DNA of 63,612 nt from Phycisphaeraceae bacterium (GTDB taxonomy: Bacteria > Planctomycetota > Phycisphaerae > Phycisphaerales > SM1A02), in assembly GCA_004213555.1 (NCBI GenBank), contig SHAP01000010.1, positions 1-63,612 on the forward strand. Reading direction: 5' to 3'. This document shows positions 8,182 to 17,449 of this stretch, piece by piece (position 1 is the stretch's first letter; every line of letters starts with the position of its first letter). The position numbers and the translations under genes were made by a program. Under the pieces are notes generated by a model. That model worked only from the letters and a program-made list of their open reading frames with translations. It searched no databases and was not told the origin of the DNA.

Positions 8182-10440
8182 TCAACCCCAGTTGCCCAAG
8201 AGGATGATCAGATCCTGAAATTCCACCGCCCCGTTGCCGTCGGCATCCCCTGGGCAAGGCTGGCCACATGGGCCCCAAGCGGCCAAGAGTCCAATCAGGT
8301 CATCGAAATCGACGTCCCCGTCACCATCCACATCGCCTTCGACCGAAGGCGGGGCCTCGTCGCAGCTCAGGGTGATAAGGGCAAAGCCATCTATGGCGGA
8401 CTCGACAACGGATTGCTCGCCGATATCGGCGCTGACAAATCGGATTTGGAAAGATGCAGTGTTGGGAACAAAGTCGGAGACCAAAAATTCTTTTTGGAAC
8501 CAACCGCCATTTGCTTCTGGAGAATTCCCTTGAACCGTTTCCAGGGCGATCCAAGTTGCGCCAGCGTTGGATGAGCATTGCACTTGAAATGGGTCAACAT
8601 TAGGGGCAGCTCCATCTGGTGGAGAATTGTTGTGCCAACGCCAATAAGAAACAAGGGTGGAAGGATCTGTTGCATCCAAAATTGGTGATGTCAGAACCGT
8701 AGATCCTTCATCGACATCGCTGTTGCATCCGTTTGCACTGGAGTTGTCAGTAAGAAAACAGGATGCAGAATTGTCTGGAGTGGAGGTGGGGTTCCCGCGG
8801 TCACAATTGGTAATTGGAACACCTCGAGTCCACTGGCCATCGTTTGCTGTATTGCTGACGGACCAGCCAAGATTGGATTCAAAACCGTCCTCAAAAATCA
8901 CATTTGCTTCGTCGGCCACAACTCCTGCGAAAGGGCCCAAGGCAAACGGAACGCCATCGGAATTTTCTGCTTCTACAGACCAAGTGATGGCACTCGCGCA
9001 AGGTAAAGATCCAGATGTGCCTCTCCAACGATTGAAGGTGGAATCAAAAATCAATGGTATTTCATCTTCTGACCCATCAATGGAAATCCGAAGCTGTGGA
9101 CTGTCGGGATTGAGGCCACCAGAAGGCGGAGCGTTGATCTCAAGCGACACATCAAAACCAGCTGAAGGAATCGTTTGCCCAGGCTCATCATCGAGTTGGA
9201 GATTCAAAGGTTGTGTCACCGTCCACACAAAGAATCCTGCGTCAAAGTCCGAACCAATCACCGTTCCACTTGGGAAGTACGGAAAGATGCTCCAAAGGCC
9301 GTTCATGATGGCCGCGTCGGTCGAGGGAATGGTGTCGTAATACGCGATTTCTGGAGGATTCAACGGGTTTTGGCCCAGATCAAAGACCCGCATGCCACTG
9401 GTGTAATTGGCCTCGTACAACAAATTGTCTTTGACGTACAAATTGTGGCCAACGGCGGTGTTGCCATTGTCAAAAGTTGATGCCAAAAACGGATTCTCGA
9501 GATCTTCAACGTCGAAGACAAAGGTCTTGGTGAACTGAGCGTTGTTGCCTTCATCCAGCTCATCGTTGAGATACACATACTTGCGTTCTTCATCAATCCA
9601 GCATTGATGGGAATAGCGTCCTGCCGGATAGACCAGATTGGCCAAGACTTGAATGTTGGACTTGTTGGTGACGTCCAGAATGTCGAGACCGGTGTTGACA
9701 TTCCCTTGGTTGAAACCCGAACAGCAAAAAGCGATCTGTCGACCAGCCCAGGGACCGGTGTCATATGTCACTACTTGTGCATCATGCACGTACCTGGTGT
9801 TCCATTGCGCGACGTAACTTGGTTCTTCTGGGTTTGCCAAACTGTAAATACGAAGTCCGTTGTTACCGCCACCACAACGATAAAGAAATCCACTGGCTTC
9901 ATCGATGGCAACATTGTGCGTGTCGGTCGCACCCCCAGAGGTCACCGTGTTCACCAGAGCAACGGAACCGCTGTCGACATTTTCCAGAGATACAACTTGG
10001 ATGCCTTGCCCGCCCTCGCTGACCACATAACAGTAATTCTCGTAGACCTTGACATCATGCCAATCGCTGTTAGGACCAGCGATAAACCCGACTTCCTGCG
10101 GAGAACCGGGATCCGTGATCTCATAGACAAACATGCCGTCGTACACCGTGACCAACGCGTACTCACGTCCTGATGGTGAGACGTAGCCCCAGCAATCTGA
10201 ACCCGAGACCGCATTGCCCAGCCCCGACAATGGAATCGAACTACGCAGAATGACGCCCTCAGAGATCCCACCCAGAAGATTGCGCTGGGCTGGTCCATCA
10301 CTCTCGTCATACGCCCCAATGGTGTTGGGGATAGGCACCCGATTGGCCTTTGGGTCGTCTTCGTGCGCAAGGGCGGTTCCGCCCATAAGGAGCAGCGCCA
10401 GCGAACTGAGGTGAAATCGGTATTTGGGGTCGTTCTTCAC
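8182..10440 (-). CDS. Choice-of-anchor-B-like LVIVD-repeat protein with dockerin
   Basis: A 752-residue exported protein. The N-terminal half (about 40-420) repeats beta-propeller-type blades of the LVIVD kind, for example YDGMFVYEITDPGSPQEVGF, and resembles choice-of-anchor B proteins. An Ig-like stretch, a jelly-roll-like module starting EDGFESNLGW and two dockerin repeats (DVDGDGDVDFDDL, DADGNGAVEFQDL) follow. I chose the GTG at 10440 because a signal peptide (LSSLALLLMGGTALA then HED) begins there; the frame stays open to 10596, but that extension overlaps the di-heme gene and is not signal-like. No strong ribosome site is visible. The gene lies 58 bases after the di-heme peroxidase-like gene and could share its transcript. 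Confidence 0.8.
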   Translation of the reverse strand: MKNDPKYRFHLSSLALLLMGGTALAHEDDPKANRVPIPNTIGAYDESDGPAQRNLLGGISEGVILRSSIPLSGLGNAVSGSDCWGYVSPSGREYALVTVYDGMFVYEITDPGSPQEVGFIAGPNSDWHDVKVYENYCYVVSEGGQGIQVVSLENVDSGSVALVNTVTSGGATDTHNVAIDEASGFLYRCGGGNNGLRIYSLANPEEPSYVAQWNTRYVHDAQVVTYDTGPWAGRQIAFCCSGFNQGNVNTGLDILDVTNKSNIQVLANLVYPAGRYSHQCWIDEERKYVYLNDELDEGNNAQFTKTFVFDVEDLENPFLASTFDNGNTAVGHNLYVKDNLLYEANYTSGMRVFDLGQNPLNPPEIAYYDTIPSTDAAIMNGLWSIFPYFPSGTVIGSDFDAGFFVWTVTQPLNLQLDDEPGQTIPSAGFDVSLEINAPPSGGLNPDSPQLRISIDGSEDEIPLIFDSTFNRWRGTSGSLPCASAITWSVEAENSDGVPFALGPFAGVVADEANVIFEDGFESNLGWSVSNTANDGQWTRGVPITNCDRGNPTSTPDNSASCFLTDNSSANGCNSDVDEGSTVLTSPILDATDPSTLVSYWRWHNNSPPDGAAPNVDPFQVQCSSNAGATWIALETVQGNSPEANGGWFQKEFLVSDFVPNTASFQIRFVSADIGEQSVVESAIDGFALITLSCDEAPPSVEGDVDGDGDVDFDDLIGLLAAWGPCGQPCPGDADGNGAVEFQDLIILLGNWG

Positions 10441-10498
10441 AGCTGATACATCCGCAGGAGTGCTCTCATCGGTTGCTTTCTTAGCCGTATTTGGTGGG

Positions 10499-11707
10499 TT
10501 ATCGGTCAACTTGGACAGAAAGTGACCGCAGAAAGGCCACCAGGTCCAATTCGGAGGGCTCGTCCAGACCAAGCGGCTGCAGCAACGCCTCGCCATGGTG
10601 ATCGAGCATCGCGCCTTCGAGACGGTTGTAGTGCCGCACCACCTCGATCAAGCTGCTCATGGAGCCGTCATGCATGTACGGGCCGGTGTGTTCGAGATGA
10701 CGCAAGGTGGGCGTTCTGAAGGTTCCAACCATGTCCGGCTGCCTTGGGGTGGATGCCGTGCCCCGGGCTTGGTCGCTGGCTCGATCGTCGGAATAGAGCC
10801 CGTCGGCTCGGAACGCCGAACGCAGCACCTTGGGGTGCCCCAGCCAGCGCCCGGGGTCGGGGCGTTGGCCTGCAGTGGGCGGCGTGCCGTTGCTGTGGAA
10901 GCCTTCATCGGTGAACCGAGGCCCCGAGTGGCAGTTGCGGCAACCCACCGCCAAGAAGATTCGGAAGCCTCGCTGGGCCGCCGGTGAAATCGCTCGTGCC
11001 GCGGCTTGGTCATCACCGGACGCAAGCGCCGCGGCAAAGGCATCAAAGGGCGCTGGTGGAGAGACCAAGGTGCGTTCGAAGGCTTCAATTGCTTTGCCCA
11101 CATTGGCGTAGGCCGCGTTCACCAATGCCTGATCCTCTGCTTCCATGCGGGACCAAGCCTCACGCAAAGCCACTGGCGCTTCCAAGCGGGGTGTGGCCGG
11201 AGGAAATCTTGAGTGATCAGACACATCAGGAAGCGCGCCAAAGACCTTGGTGAACGCCTTTCGCAACGGATCATCTTCAATAATTTTCCGCAAGACGGTG
11301 ACCCGATCGATGCCATGTTCCAAAGGCGCTTCAAAAGGCTCCAGTGCTTGCATCCACAACGAATCGGCCGCGCCATCCCAGAATGGCTGACGAACGTGCG
11401 CGACGTCAAGCAACGACATGGTGTTTCGGGTACCGGTTCCCAGACCGACGGCAACTCTCTTCTGGTCGGTGAACGCGTGCTCTACCCGGTGGCAGTGCGC
11501 GCAAGAAATCTTTCCATTGGCCGAAAGCCGTTCGTCATGGAACAGTCGAACCCCGACCGCGGCCGCGTTGGGGTCGTCAGCAAATCTGTTGGTCAGGCTC
11601 TTGGGCGCCGCTGGTACTGGTGTGAAGGTCGACGCCAACCGCCGCTCTTCGGTCGTCCAATCGGTGACCTGAGCCAATACCAACAGCAGAACCATGGAGG
11701 ACATCAT
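10499..11707 (-). CDS. Di-heme cytochrome c peroxidase / MauG-family protein
   Basis: A 402-residue exported protein with a short signal peptide (MMSSMVLLLVLAQ) and two c-type heme sites, CAHCH at residues 69-73 and CRNCH at 256-260. The spacing and the conserved segments around DERLSANGKISC and GTFRTPTLRHLEHTGPYMHDG are typical of bacterial di-heme cytochrome c peroxidases and MauG-like enzymes. These reduce peroxide or oxidise a protein substrate in the periplasm. The start overlaps the upstream lipoprotein stop (ATGA), so this gene is the redox end of a long coupled gene train. Electron donor and substrate cannot be read here. Confidence 0.9.
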   Translation of the reverse strand: MMSSMVLLLVLAQVTDWTTEERRLASTFTPVPAAPKSLTNRFADDPNAAAVGVRLFHDERLSANGKISCAHCHRVEHAFTDQKRVAVGLGTGTRNTMSLLDVAHVRQPFWDGAADSLWMQALEPFEAPLEHGIDRVTVLRKIIEDDPLRKAFTKVFGALPDVSDHSRFPPATPRLEAPVALREAWSRMEAEDQALVNAAYANVGKAIEAFERTLVSPPAPFDAFAAALASGDDQAAARAISPAAQRGFRIFLAVGCRNCHSGPRFTDEGFHSNGTPPTAGQRPDPGRWLGHPKVLRSAFRADGLYSDDRASDQARGTASTPRQPDMVGTFRTPTLRHLEHTGPYMHDGSMSSLIEVVRHYNRLEGAMLDHHGEALLQPLGLDEPSELDLVAFLRSLSVQVDR

Positions 11708-12192
11708 TCAAGCTCAATCGAGGTTTGGGCCCGTTCCACCAAACCAGCGTCATCGATGTCCACGTGGAATTCCCAGTAGCCCACCATGTGCAATCGCATG
11801 TTCGAGCAGCGCCAATGTCCCGGACCCACTTGGCTCAATTCACAGGGTGCCAGCATGCCGTGGCGGTGATGGGGCATGCGTGCATCCACCCGCAACGTGA
11901 CATCTTCGGCCGGAACCCCCAACTGGTCCGCTGGCTCCACCCAAACATCAATCGAGAAGAACTCTCGCATCTTGATGGGCTCTTCGCGTTCCAACCGAAC
12001 CCGCCAACTCTTGCCATTGGAAAGGAAGGGGTCATCGGTCAATTGTGCGTTGGCTGAGGCCGGAGCGACGGACAAGTCACAGCATGATTCCGCGGCCAGA
12101 TCCAGCGCCGCGGTGGAAGCCTCAGATGTTTCTGAGGTAGAGGTGCATCCAAAAATCACGAATGACAACAGGAAGAAGAGGGGGCGTTTCAC
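11704..12192 (-). CDS. Lipoprotein with a YtkA/FixH-like beta domain
   Basis: A 162-residue lipoprotein starting at a GTG that overlaps the NHL-repeat gene stop (GTGA). The signal ends in SFVIFGC with Cys 16 as lipidation site. The mature part has a Cys pair (ESCC), then a beta-sandwich-like region with RVDARMPHHRHGM near residue 110 and GYWEFHVDIDD near residue 145. Such His/Met-rich PHHxHGM segments recall YtkA-like periplasmic domains. It is coupled by ATGA to the di-heme peroxidase-like gene, so a periplasmic redox or metal-related accessory role is reasonable inference. The family assignment is tentative. Confidence 0.65.
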   Translation of the reverse strand: MKRPLFFLLSFVIFGCTSTSETSEASTAALDLAAESCCDLSVAPASANAQLTDDPFLSNGKSWRVRLEREEPIKMREFFSIDVWVEPADQLGVPAEDVTLRVDARMPHHRHGMLAPCELSQVGPGHWRCSNMRLHMVGYWEFHVDIDDAGLVERAQTSIELE

Positions 12193-14009
12193 TCTTCAGA
12201 TGATAGGCTCGGACGGCGAAGATCCCGAGTCTTTGGTGTCACGGCCCGGCCAGTCCCAAAGGTCAAACACCATTTGCCTTGGGGATCAAAAGCCTGCGCG
12301 CGGTGGTTTCCCACATCCATCACGAGCAATCGACCATCTGGGGCGATCACCAAACCCGCCGGCTGCCAGAGCTCGCCGTGATCGCTCCCCGTTTGGGCCA
12401 ACACTGAACGTTCATCAGCTTGAACTCGAACGAGTTCGTCTTCGGCCCGATCGGTCACAAACAGCGTCCCATCCGCTTGAAACACAAATCCGCCGGGCTC
12501 CTTGGTTCCGGTGGGAATGTTCAGCAAACGCGATCCTTCTCCGGCCAAAACGAACAATGCACGACGGTTGGCATCCAAAATGACGTACCGACCGTTGGGA
12601 TCCTTGCGTACCTGGGTGGGAGCAGACAGACCAGTGGTGGCGTCCGCCAAGAGTGTCGGCCGCCAACGTTCGTCAAACAGTCCAACCAGTGCGTTCCGGG
12701 CGTCGGCAAAATGAAGTCGGTTTCCATCGAACCACAAATCATCTGGCCGCAAGGTCCATGAGGCCTTTGGAAGACGAGCTTTGGTCCAAGCCACCAAATC
12801 AATGGAACGAATCATGCGGAACCGGTTCTCGGCGTAGCCCACCGTGCCGTCCCAATCGAAGGCCAATTCCACCAAGCGTTCGTTCACCCGGTCGGCCAAG
12901 AAGACCCGCTGGTTGGTGGCGTCAAGCGCGATTGCTTCGGAGCGCATCAACAAACCCATTTCGCGACCACGCTCTCCCCACTGGCCAATCAAAATAGGAA
13001 TCTCTCCCCGCGCGTCAAAAAGAAAGACGCGTTGGGCTTCGGGTTCGGTCATGAGGAGCAGGTCGCCATCCACCACACAGCGGGGACCAAGGTGGGCCCG
13101 CATCCCCGCCGGTGGCGGAACGAACTCTTCGAGGGCCGGGTCGTGCGGCACCAAACTGAAGAGTTGTACTCGGCGTTCGGTGCGCTCCAGCACCCAGGCT
13201 TGCTTGGCTGCGAGATCAAAAACCACATCGTCGGGATAGTGGAACTTCCCTCCTGCTTCCCGAAATTCGTAAGCGTGTTCGCCGTACAACCATTGCGCTT
13301 CACCATCCTCGGTCAAGGCTTGCAGGCGGTGGTTGCGGCGATCCAGAACCACCGGGCGATCGGTGAAGGTGATGGCAACAGGCTCATCCAAGAATCCGGG
13401 GAACGCACCGTGCACCCCAACACTGGTCCGCTTCTGTGCCGCCCCCCCGTCCACCCGAACCACTCGATCGTTGCCCGAATCCGCGACCAAGAGGTCCCCT
13501 TTTGAAGTGAAATGCACATCGGTGGGTTGTTCAAAGTCGCCGAAAATGAATCGCTGCTCAGAAAAAGTGCCAGGTTCATCGGGATGGATGAGGACCACCC
13601 GGTCGTTGCCGGTATCTGCAATGGCTATGGAACCGCTGGAGGAAATGGCCACACCCCGTGGTGCACAAAAGCTGGCCGGGGTGATCCCTTTGGAACCCAG
13701 CAAGGTTCGGGTGCCGTCGGCGGCCACCACATGCACTTGATCAACGGCCGTATCCGCCACCACCATCCAGCCTTCGGTGGCATGCACCGCGACACCTTCG
13801 GGCCCTGCAAACCCTTCGGCCAAGCGCTTGAGGTCACCAGATACGACCAATCGATTGATGCTGCCGGTCAGCCGATCGGCGATGACAATGCCACCCTCCG
13901 GATGCTGGGCGATGGCGGCTGGTCCCTCAAGGTTGTCGAAGACCGTGATCCACTCACCAATTCGGAGCGATTCGACGCCGAGCGTCGCCAACAAGATCAA
14001 TGAAGACAT
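12189..14009 (-). CDS. NHL-repeat beta-propeller protein
   Basis: A 606-residue protein made largely of NHL-type repeats. Examples are PEGVAVHATEGWMVVADT, PRGVAISSSGSIAIADTGND and PTDVHFTSKGDLLVADSGND, each following the PxGVA...VADxxNxR pattern, enough for two propellers. The ATG at 14009 is chosen because it overlaps the preceding membrane-protein stop as TGATG and is followed by a short hydrophobic leader (MSSLILLATLGVESL); the frame extends upstream to 14081 with no support. NHL propellers are binding scaffolds, and this one is probably exported. It links the membrane-protein core of the gene train to the lipoprotein and di-heme protein. Confidence 0.85.
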   Translation of the reverse strand: MSSLILLATLGVESLRIGEWITVFDNLEGPAAIAQHPEGGIVIADRLTGSINRLVVSGDLKRLAEGFAGPEGVAVHATEGWMVVADTAVDQVHVVAADGTRTLLGSKGITPASFCAPRGVAISSSGSIAIADTGNDRVVLIHPDEPGTFSEQRFIFGDFEQPTDVHFTSKGDLLVADSGNDRVVRVDGGAAQKRTSVGVHGAFPGFLDEPVAITFTDRPVVLDRRNHRLQALTEDGEAQWLYGEHAYEFREAGGKFHYPDDVVFDLAAKQAWVLERTERRVQLFSLVPHDPALEEFVPPPAGMRAHLGPRCVVDGDLLLMTEPEAQRVFLFDARGEIPILIGQWGERGREMGLLMRSEAIALDATNQRVFLADRVNERLVELAFDWDGTVGYAENRFRMIRSIDLVAWTKARLPKASWTLRPDDLWFDGNRLHFADARNALVGLFDERWRPTLLADATTGLSAPTQVRKDPNGRYVILDANRRALFVLAGEGSRLLNIPTGTKEPGGFVFQADGTLFVTDRAEDELVRVQADERSVLAQTGSDHGELWQPAGLVIAPDGRLLVMDVGNHRAQAFDPQGKWCLTFGTGRAVTPKTRDLRRPSLSSEE

Positions 14010-14989
14010 CAGGTCAGCATAGGAGCAATCGTCTGCAGGAACACTTGGGCAGGGTGTGCATCTTTCGGGTCGATCAGCCAAAGCCAGTCGTCGAAGAGGA
14101 ATTCAAAACGACCCGCGAGCAGAGCAATCCGGCCCATCACGGTGTACCCAAAGGCCGCGCCGAATGTGATCATGAGCATCCAGATGCCCGAGCGGGCCAC
14201 CTTGCCCACTGCGCCTTTGTGTTCCACGCTGAAGAAAAAGTACACCAGGCAAACCAGAGTGCCCAACACCAGAACAATGTTGGAGAAGGACGATTCGAGG
14301 TCAAATCCATTTTCACCCATCACGATGAGGGGCTTGATGGTTGGTCCGATTTGGCTCAGGAAGTCAGCTTCCAGCGAAGAGATGAACCGGAGACCACAGA
14401 ACACCCCAATGATGAAGGCGGTAGGCCAACGGCTGATCCAGCCAATCTTCGGTGCAAGACGAAGCAACAACAAGACCGACAGCGCCAGAGGGATCAACAA
14501 CAAGAAGTCCACCGATGCTTCGGCAGAAAGCTTGGGCATGAAATTGGCCCGGGTCCAGTCCGGGAACAGTCCCGCGAACAAATTGGGCACGATGGTTTCC
14601 CAGAAGCCAATCACCATCCAATAGGCCGCGGAGGCGCCCACCACAATGGCCTCGGCCGCTTTGTACAGAGGGTTGTCGCCCAGCAAGAACGAGAAGATGC
14701 AGAGGGTCAAAATCGCTGCCCCCCACAACCCCGCCGTACGGGACAAGAGCGGAGCTGCATCTTGTTGGAGTGCCGCCATCTCTCGGCCCTCTTTGACACT
14801 CACCGCTTCGTGCTCGGTCCAACGAACATCAGAGCCATCCTCGAGGGTGTGAACATGCTCCGTTCGCTTGGTCCATTGGGTGCCGGCGCCGGGGTGGAAC
14901 GCCACGGCATTCAAGATCGCAATCGAGACGCCAATGAGCACCAACAAAACACCAAAGGTTGCGTTGCCTCGTCGAGTTGCATGATTCAT
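14009..14989 (-). CDS. Multi-pass membrane protein of the GlmL-like gene train
   Basis: A 326-residue membrane protein. One transmembrane segment lies at about 11-30, a hydrophilic region with several Glu and His follows (about 33-80), then roughly six further hydrophobic segments, the first starting LWGAAILTLCIFSFLLG. No family is recognised. The gene is coupled on both sides: ATGA with the upstream gene and TGATG with the NHL-repeat gene. Its consistent position among four membrane-protein genes suggests one membrane complex. Topology was judged by eye from hydrophobicity. Confidence 0.7.
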   Translation of the reverse strand: MNHATRRGNATFGVLLVLIGVSIAILNAVAFHPGAGTQWTKRTEHVHTLEDGSDVRWTEHEAVSVKEGREMAALQQDAAPLLSRTAGLWGAAILTLCIFSFLLGDNPLYKAAEAIVVGASAAYWMVIGFWETIVPNLFAGLFPDWTRANFMPKLSAEASVDFLLLIPLALSVLLLLRLAPKIGWISRWPTAFIIGVFCGLRFISSLEADFLSQIGPTIKPLIVMGENGFDLESSFSNIVLVLGTLVCLVYFFFSVEHKGAVGKVARSGIWMLMITFGAAFGYTVMGRIALLAGRFEFLFDDWLWLIDPKDAHPAQVFLQTIAPMLT

Positions 14990-15846
14990 GCCTCACCTCG
15001 CTTTCGCGCCATGAAATACACCAGGTTGCCGACAAAAATCAGGCCCACCATCAAGATGTGACCGGACAACTGCGGAGCCATCCGACGCAAGCCTTCTTGA
15101 TACATGCCCGGTTCATTTTCCCGGCCATATTTCCCCAACACAAGGGACTCGTATTCCGCGGCACCCTTGATGGCCGCCAACAAACCAGACATTTGTTGGG
15201 GGTAGTAGGGATACAGCAAAGGGGCCTGGACTCCGGTGCAGCCAGCGACCAACTTGATGTCATCTGGCGCACTGGCCACGGCGTACTGGACCCACTCTTT
15301 GGTGCCGGGATACCCAGCCGATACGTTCATGATGACATCAAAATCTCGGATCGACGCCACGCCTGCCATCATGGGAATGTCATCGATGGGTGTACCGCGT
15401 GCATCTTGCGGGTATTGGGTGCGAAGGTCATTGGCCACCAATTTGATGACGCCTTCGTTGCCCGTCTTGAAGCCAAGATCAACGTAGTCCTCCCCATAGA
15501 CCATCTCCGGGAAGTCGCGTGAAATCACGTCTCGCTCCGCGTTCTTGATGAACTGCGGACCAACAGGCCACAACGCCGTGAAATAGATCTTCAACTTCTT
15601 TTCGCACGCATGGCGCACGAAGGCGGTCGCCATGGGCTGCAATTCCCCCGCACTGGCGGGGTCAAAATCAAAGGCCATGTACACCCGATCGCCCTCTTCC
15701 AGAGCTTCGATGGTCTCGAAGGCATCGCGAACGATCGGAGTTGCTTTCTCAGGCGGGGTGATCTGCAAGAGGATGGGAACCGCGACGGCCAAAGCCATCA
15801 ACGAGAAAATCACCCGACGGTCTAAGTCACGCAGGAACTCGTACAT
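14986..15846 (-). CDS. Membrane-anchored soluble-domain protein of the GlmL-like train
   Basis: A 286-residue protein with a transmembrane segment near the N terminus (about 12-28) and one near the C terminus (about 262-280), enclosing a soluble domain of about 230 residues. That domain contains GDRVYMAFDFDPASAGELQP, KKLKIYFTALWPVGPQF and DIIMNVSAGYPGTKEW-like segments that read as an alpha/beta fold, with no catalytic motif I recognise. It begins by a TGATG overlap with the upstream membrane gene and ends by ATGA overlap with the next. It probably forms a membrane complex with its neighbours; the side of the membrane is uncertain. Confidence 0.65.
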   Translation of the reverse strand: MYEFLRDLDRRVIFSLMALAVAVPILLQITPPEKATPIVRDAFETIEALEEGDRVYMAFDFDPASAGELQPMATAFVRHACEKKLKIYFTALWPVGPQFIKNAERDVISRDFPEMVYGEDYVDLGFKTGNEGVIKLVANDLRTQYPQDARGTPIDDIPMMAGVASIRDFDVIMNVSAGYPGTKEWVQYAVASAPDDIKLVAGCTGVQAPLLYPYYPQQMSGLLAAIKGAAEYESLVLGKYGRENEPGMYQEGLRRMAPQLSGHILMVGLIFVGNLVYFMARKRGEA

Positions 15847-16550
15847 CAGTCACCTCCACCGAGATATGAGCGGTCCACACCCAAGAGAATTTTCAGTGAG
15901 ACCGACGCGGTACCAAGGGCAATACCAATCATGATGGCTCGGTTCCCCGCAGTCACTGGATTGTTCATGATCCAGACGGTCAAGTTCTCCAAGCGGAAGT
16001 TGGCCAACATGCCTTCTTCGGGCAAGAAGTCCGTCAAAAACACGCCGGCGGCAGTGCGGCCCAGCAAAATGACGAACGCGGTTCCCAGCAGCAAGATGGC
16101 TTCAAGGTTCTTCGCCCGGAACGCACGGAAGGCAGCCGAAGCAACATAGAACGCCAGCATGGAGAAAATGGTGGCCGTCAACGGAGCGAAGACATACTCA
16201 TAGACATACCAGAAGCCAGATCCTTCGGCCCGGAAGTCGCCGGCCATGCGTTGGTCCGGAAACTCATCCAATGGATTGACGCCAATTTTGAACAACCCGA
16301 TGGCCAACACGCCGACGAAGGCCGCCAACGTGATCATCGAGTACGCCCAACCTTCTCGCCGATCGCTCACTTTCTTCAAGTGAACTTTGAGCAGGTTCCC
16401 TCCCCCAAGGATGAAAGCCACCGCGGCCAAGATGTTGAACCAGACGGTGGTCTTGTCTTGCAGTGGTGTGAGCGGCGGGAAAAAGTACGCCAAAATCATG
16501 ACGATGCCGGCCGCCATGGCCAGAAGCATCGGGATGGTTCGTTTCATCAT
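15846..16550 (-). CDS. Multi-pass membrane protein of the GlmL-like train
   Basis: A 234-residue protein with about six hydrophobic segments: near residues 6-22, 33-48, 72-88, 120-140, 150-170 and 200-220. The ATG at 16550 (the first of two adjacent ATGs) is chosen for its AAGGAGA ribosome site; the frame runs open to 16649 but that part overlaps the upstream gene and is not membrane-like. No family is recognised. It starts 13 bases after the DUF6754-type gene and overlaps the next gene by one base (TGATG). Confidence 0.7.
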   Translation of the reverse strand: MMKRTIPMLLAMAAGIVMILAYFFPPLTPLQDKTTVWFNILAAVAFILGGGNLLKVHLKKVSDRREGWAYSMITLAAFVGVLAIGLFKIGVNPLDEFPDQRMAGDFRAEGSGFWYVYEYVFAPLTATIFSMLAFYVASAAFRAFRAKNLEAILLLGTAFVILLGRTAAGVFLTDFLPEEGMLANFRLENLTVWIMNNPVTAGNRAIMIGIALGTASVSLKILLGVDRSYLGGGD

Positions 16551-16563
16551 GGTTGGGTTCTCC

Positions 16564-17439
16564 TTAGCCGAGCAGGGTTCCGGTGAAGAAGTCAAAGGCC
16601 CCCTGCAAGGAAGGCACAAACTGGGTGGCGGTGGCGAGCAGCGCACCAAGGCCGATCAAGCCGAAAGCCAACACCTTGGCAAGGTCTTGGCCCTTCAAAG
16701 AGCCAAGCTCCGCTGGCGATTCAGAGAGATAGGCCGATGCGGCGTAGAACTCTTCACCAATCAAGGTGTAGTCACACGCCGCGACAAAGAATGGCAACTG
16801 GGCGGGCATGGCCGTACCAGCGACCTGAATGGCCCCGATCGAGTTGCCCGTCTCGGCCAGAATCAAAGACTCTGCGTAGAAGCAGCCCATGTAGATACAA
16901 GCCGCGGGCTTTTCTCGAACCATCATGCCCGAGAGATACGCCACGTAACCAAACTGCTCGTCGGTAACGTAGTAAATGAGATCTTCGTTGTAGGCGTCCG
17001 GTCGGCCGGCCGCCAGGAAGGCTTCTTGGACCGTTTCACGTGCCGTCACCATCACCAAAGTTCGTGCCACCGGCACTTCAACCTTGGCGTCGTACTCCGC
17101 TGCGGTTTTGGCCACTTTGGAAAGCACGGTGATGCCCGCGATGGTTTGGATTTCTGAGACATCTTGGATGCCAGGAACAAAGAGCACCGAGCGGCCCATT
17201 TCGGTCGCCCGGCCCACGGCCTCCTCGATGGCTTTCAGTCCAGCGATCTCACGGACGTTGATCTCGCCACCCGAACGGGCGACAGAGATCCAGAACACCA
17301 CCGCCACCACAAAGAACACAGCCACACCCAGCAAGGGCAGGCGGTCCATGTTGAGAAGCCCGGTGCTTTCGGCCGTCTCGGCCGCAGCAGCGGCCTCCTC
17401 GGCGACAAGCAACAGGCTGGTCAAAGAAAAGCACGGCAT
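16564..17439 (-). CDS. DUF6754-type membrane protein
   Basis: A 291-residue protein with an N-terminal signal-like segment, a transmembrane helix at about 34-53, a conserved soluble domain (about 60-245) and a hydrophobic C-terminal segment. The domain includes GRSVLFVPGIQDVSEIQT, AAEYDAKVEVPVARTLVMVT, REKPAACIYMGCFYAES and FFVAACDYTLIGEEFYAASA, which I recognise from memory as the family called DUF6754, seen near glutamate-mutase-L-like genes in other phyla. Activity is unknown. It lies 10 bases after the barrel-sandwich gene and 13 before the next membrane gene. The family name is a recollection, not a search result. Confidence 0.75.
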   Translation of the reverse strand: MPCFSLTSLLLVAEEAAAAAETAESTGLLNMDRLPLLGVAVFFVVAVVFWISVARSGGEINVREIAGLKAIEEAVGRATEMGRSVLFVPGIQDVSEIQTIAGITVLSKVAKTAAEYDAKVEVPVARTLVMVTARETVQEAFLAAGRPDAYNEDLIYYVTDEQFGYVAYLSGMMVREKPAACIYMGCFYAESLILAETGNSIGAIQVAGTAMPAQLPFFVAACDYTLIGEEFYAASAYLSESPAELGSLKGQDLAKVLAFGLIGLGALLATATQFVPSLQGAFDFFTGTLLG

Positions 17440-17449
17440 GGTTGGCTCC

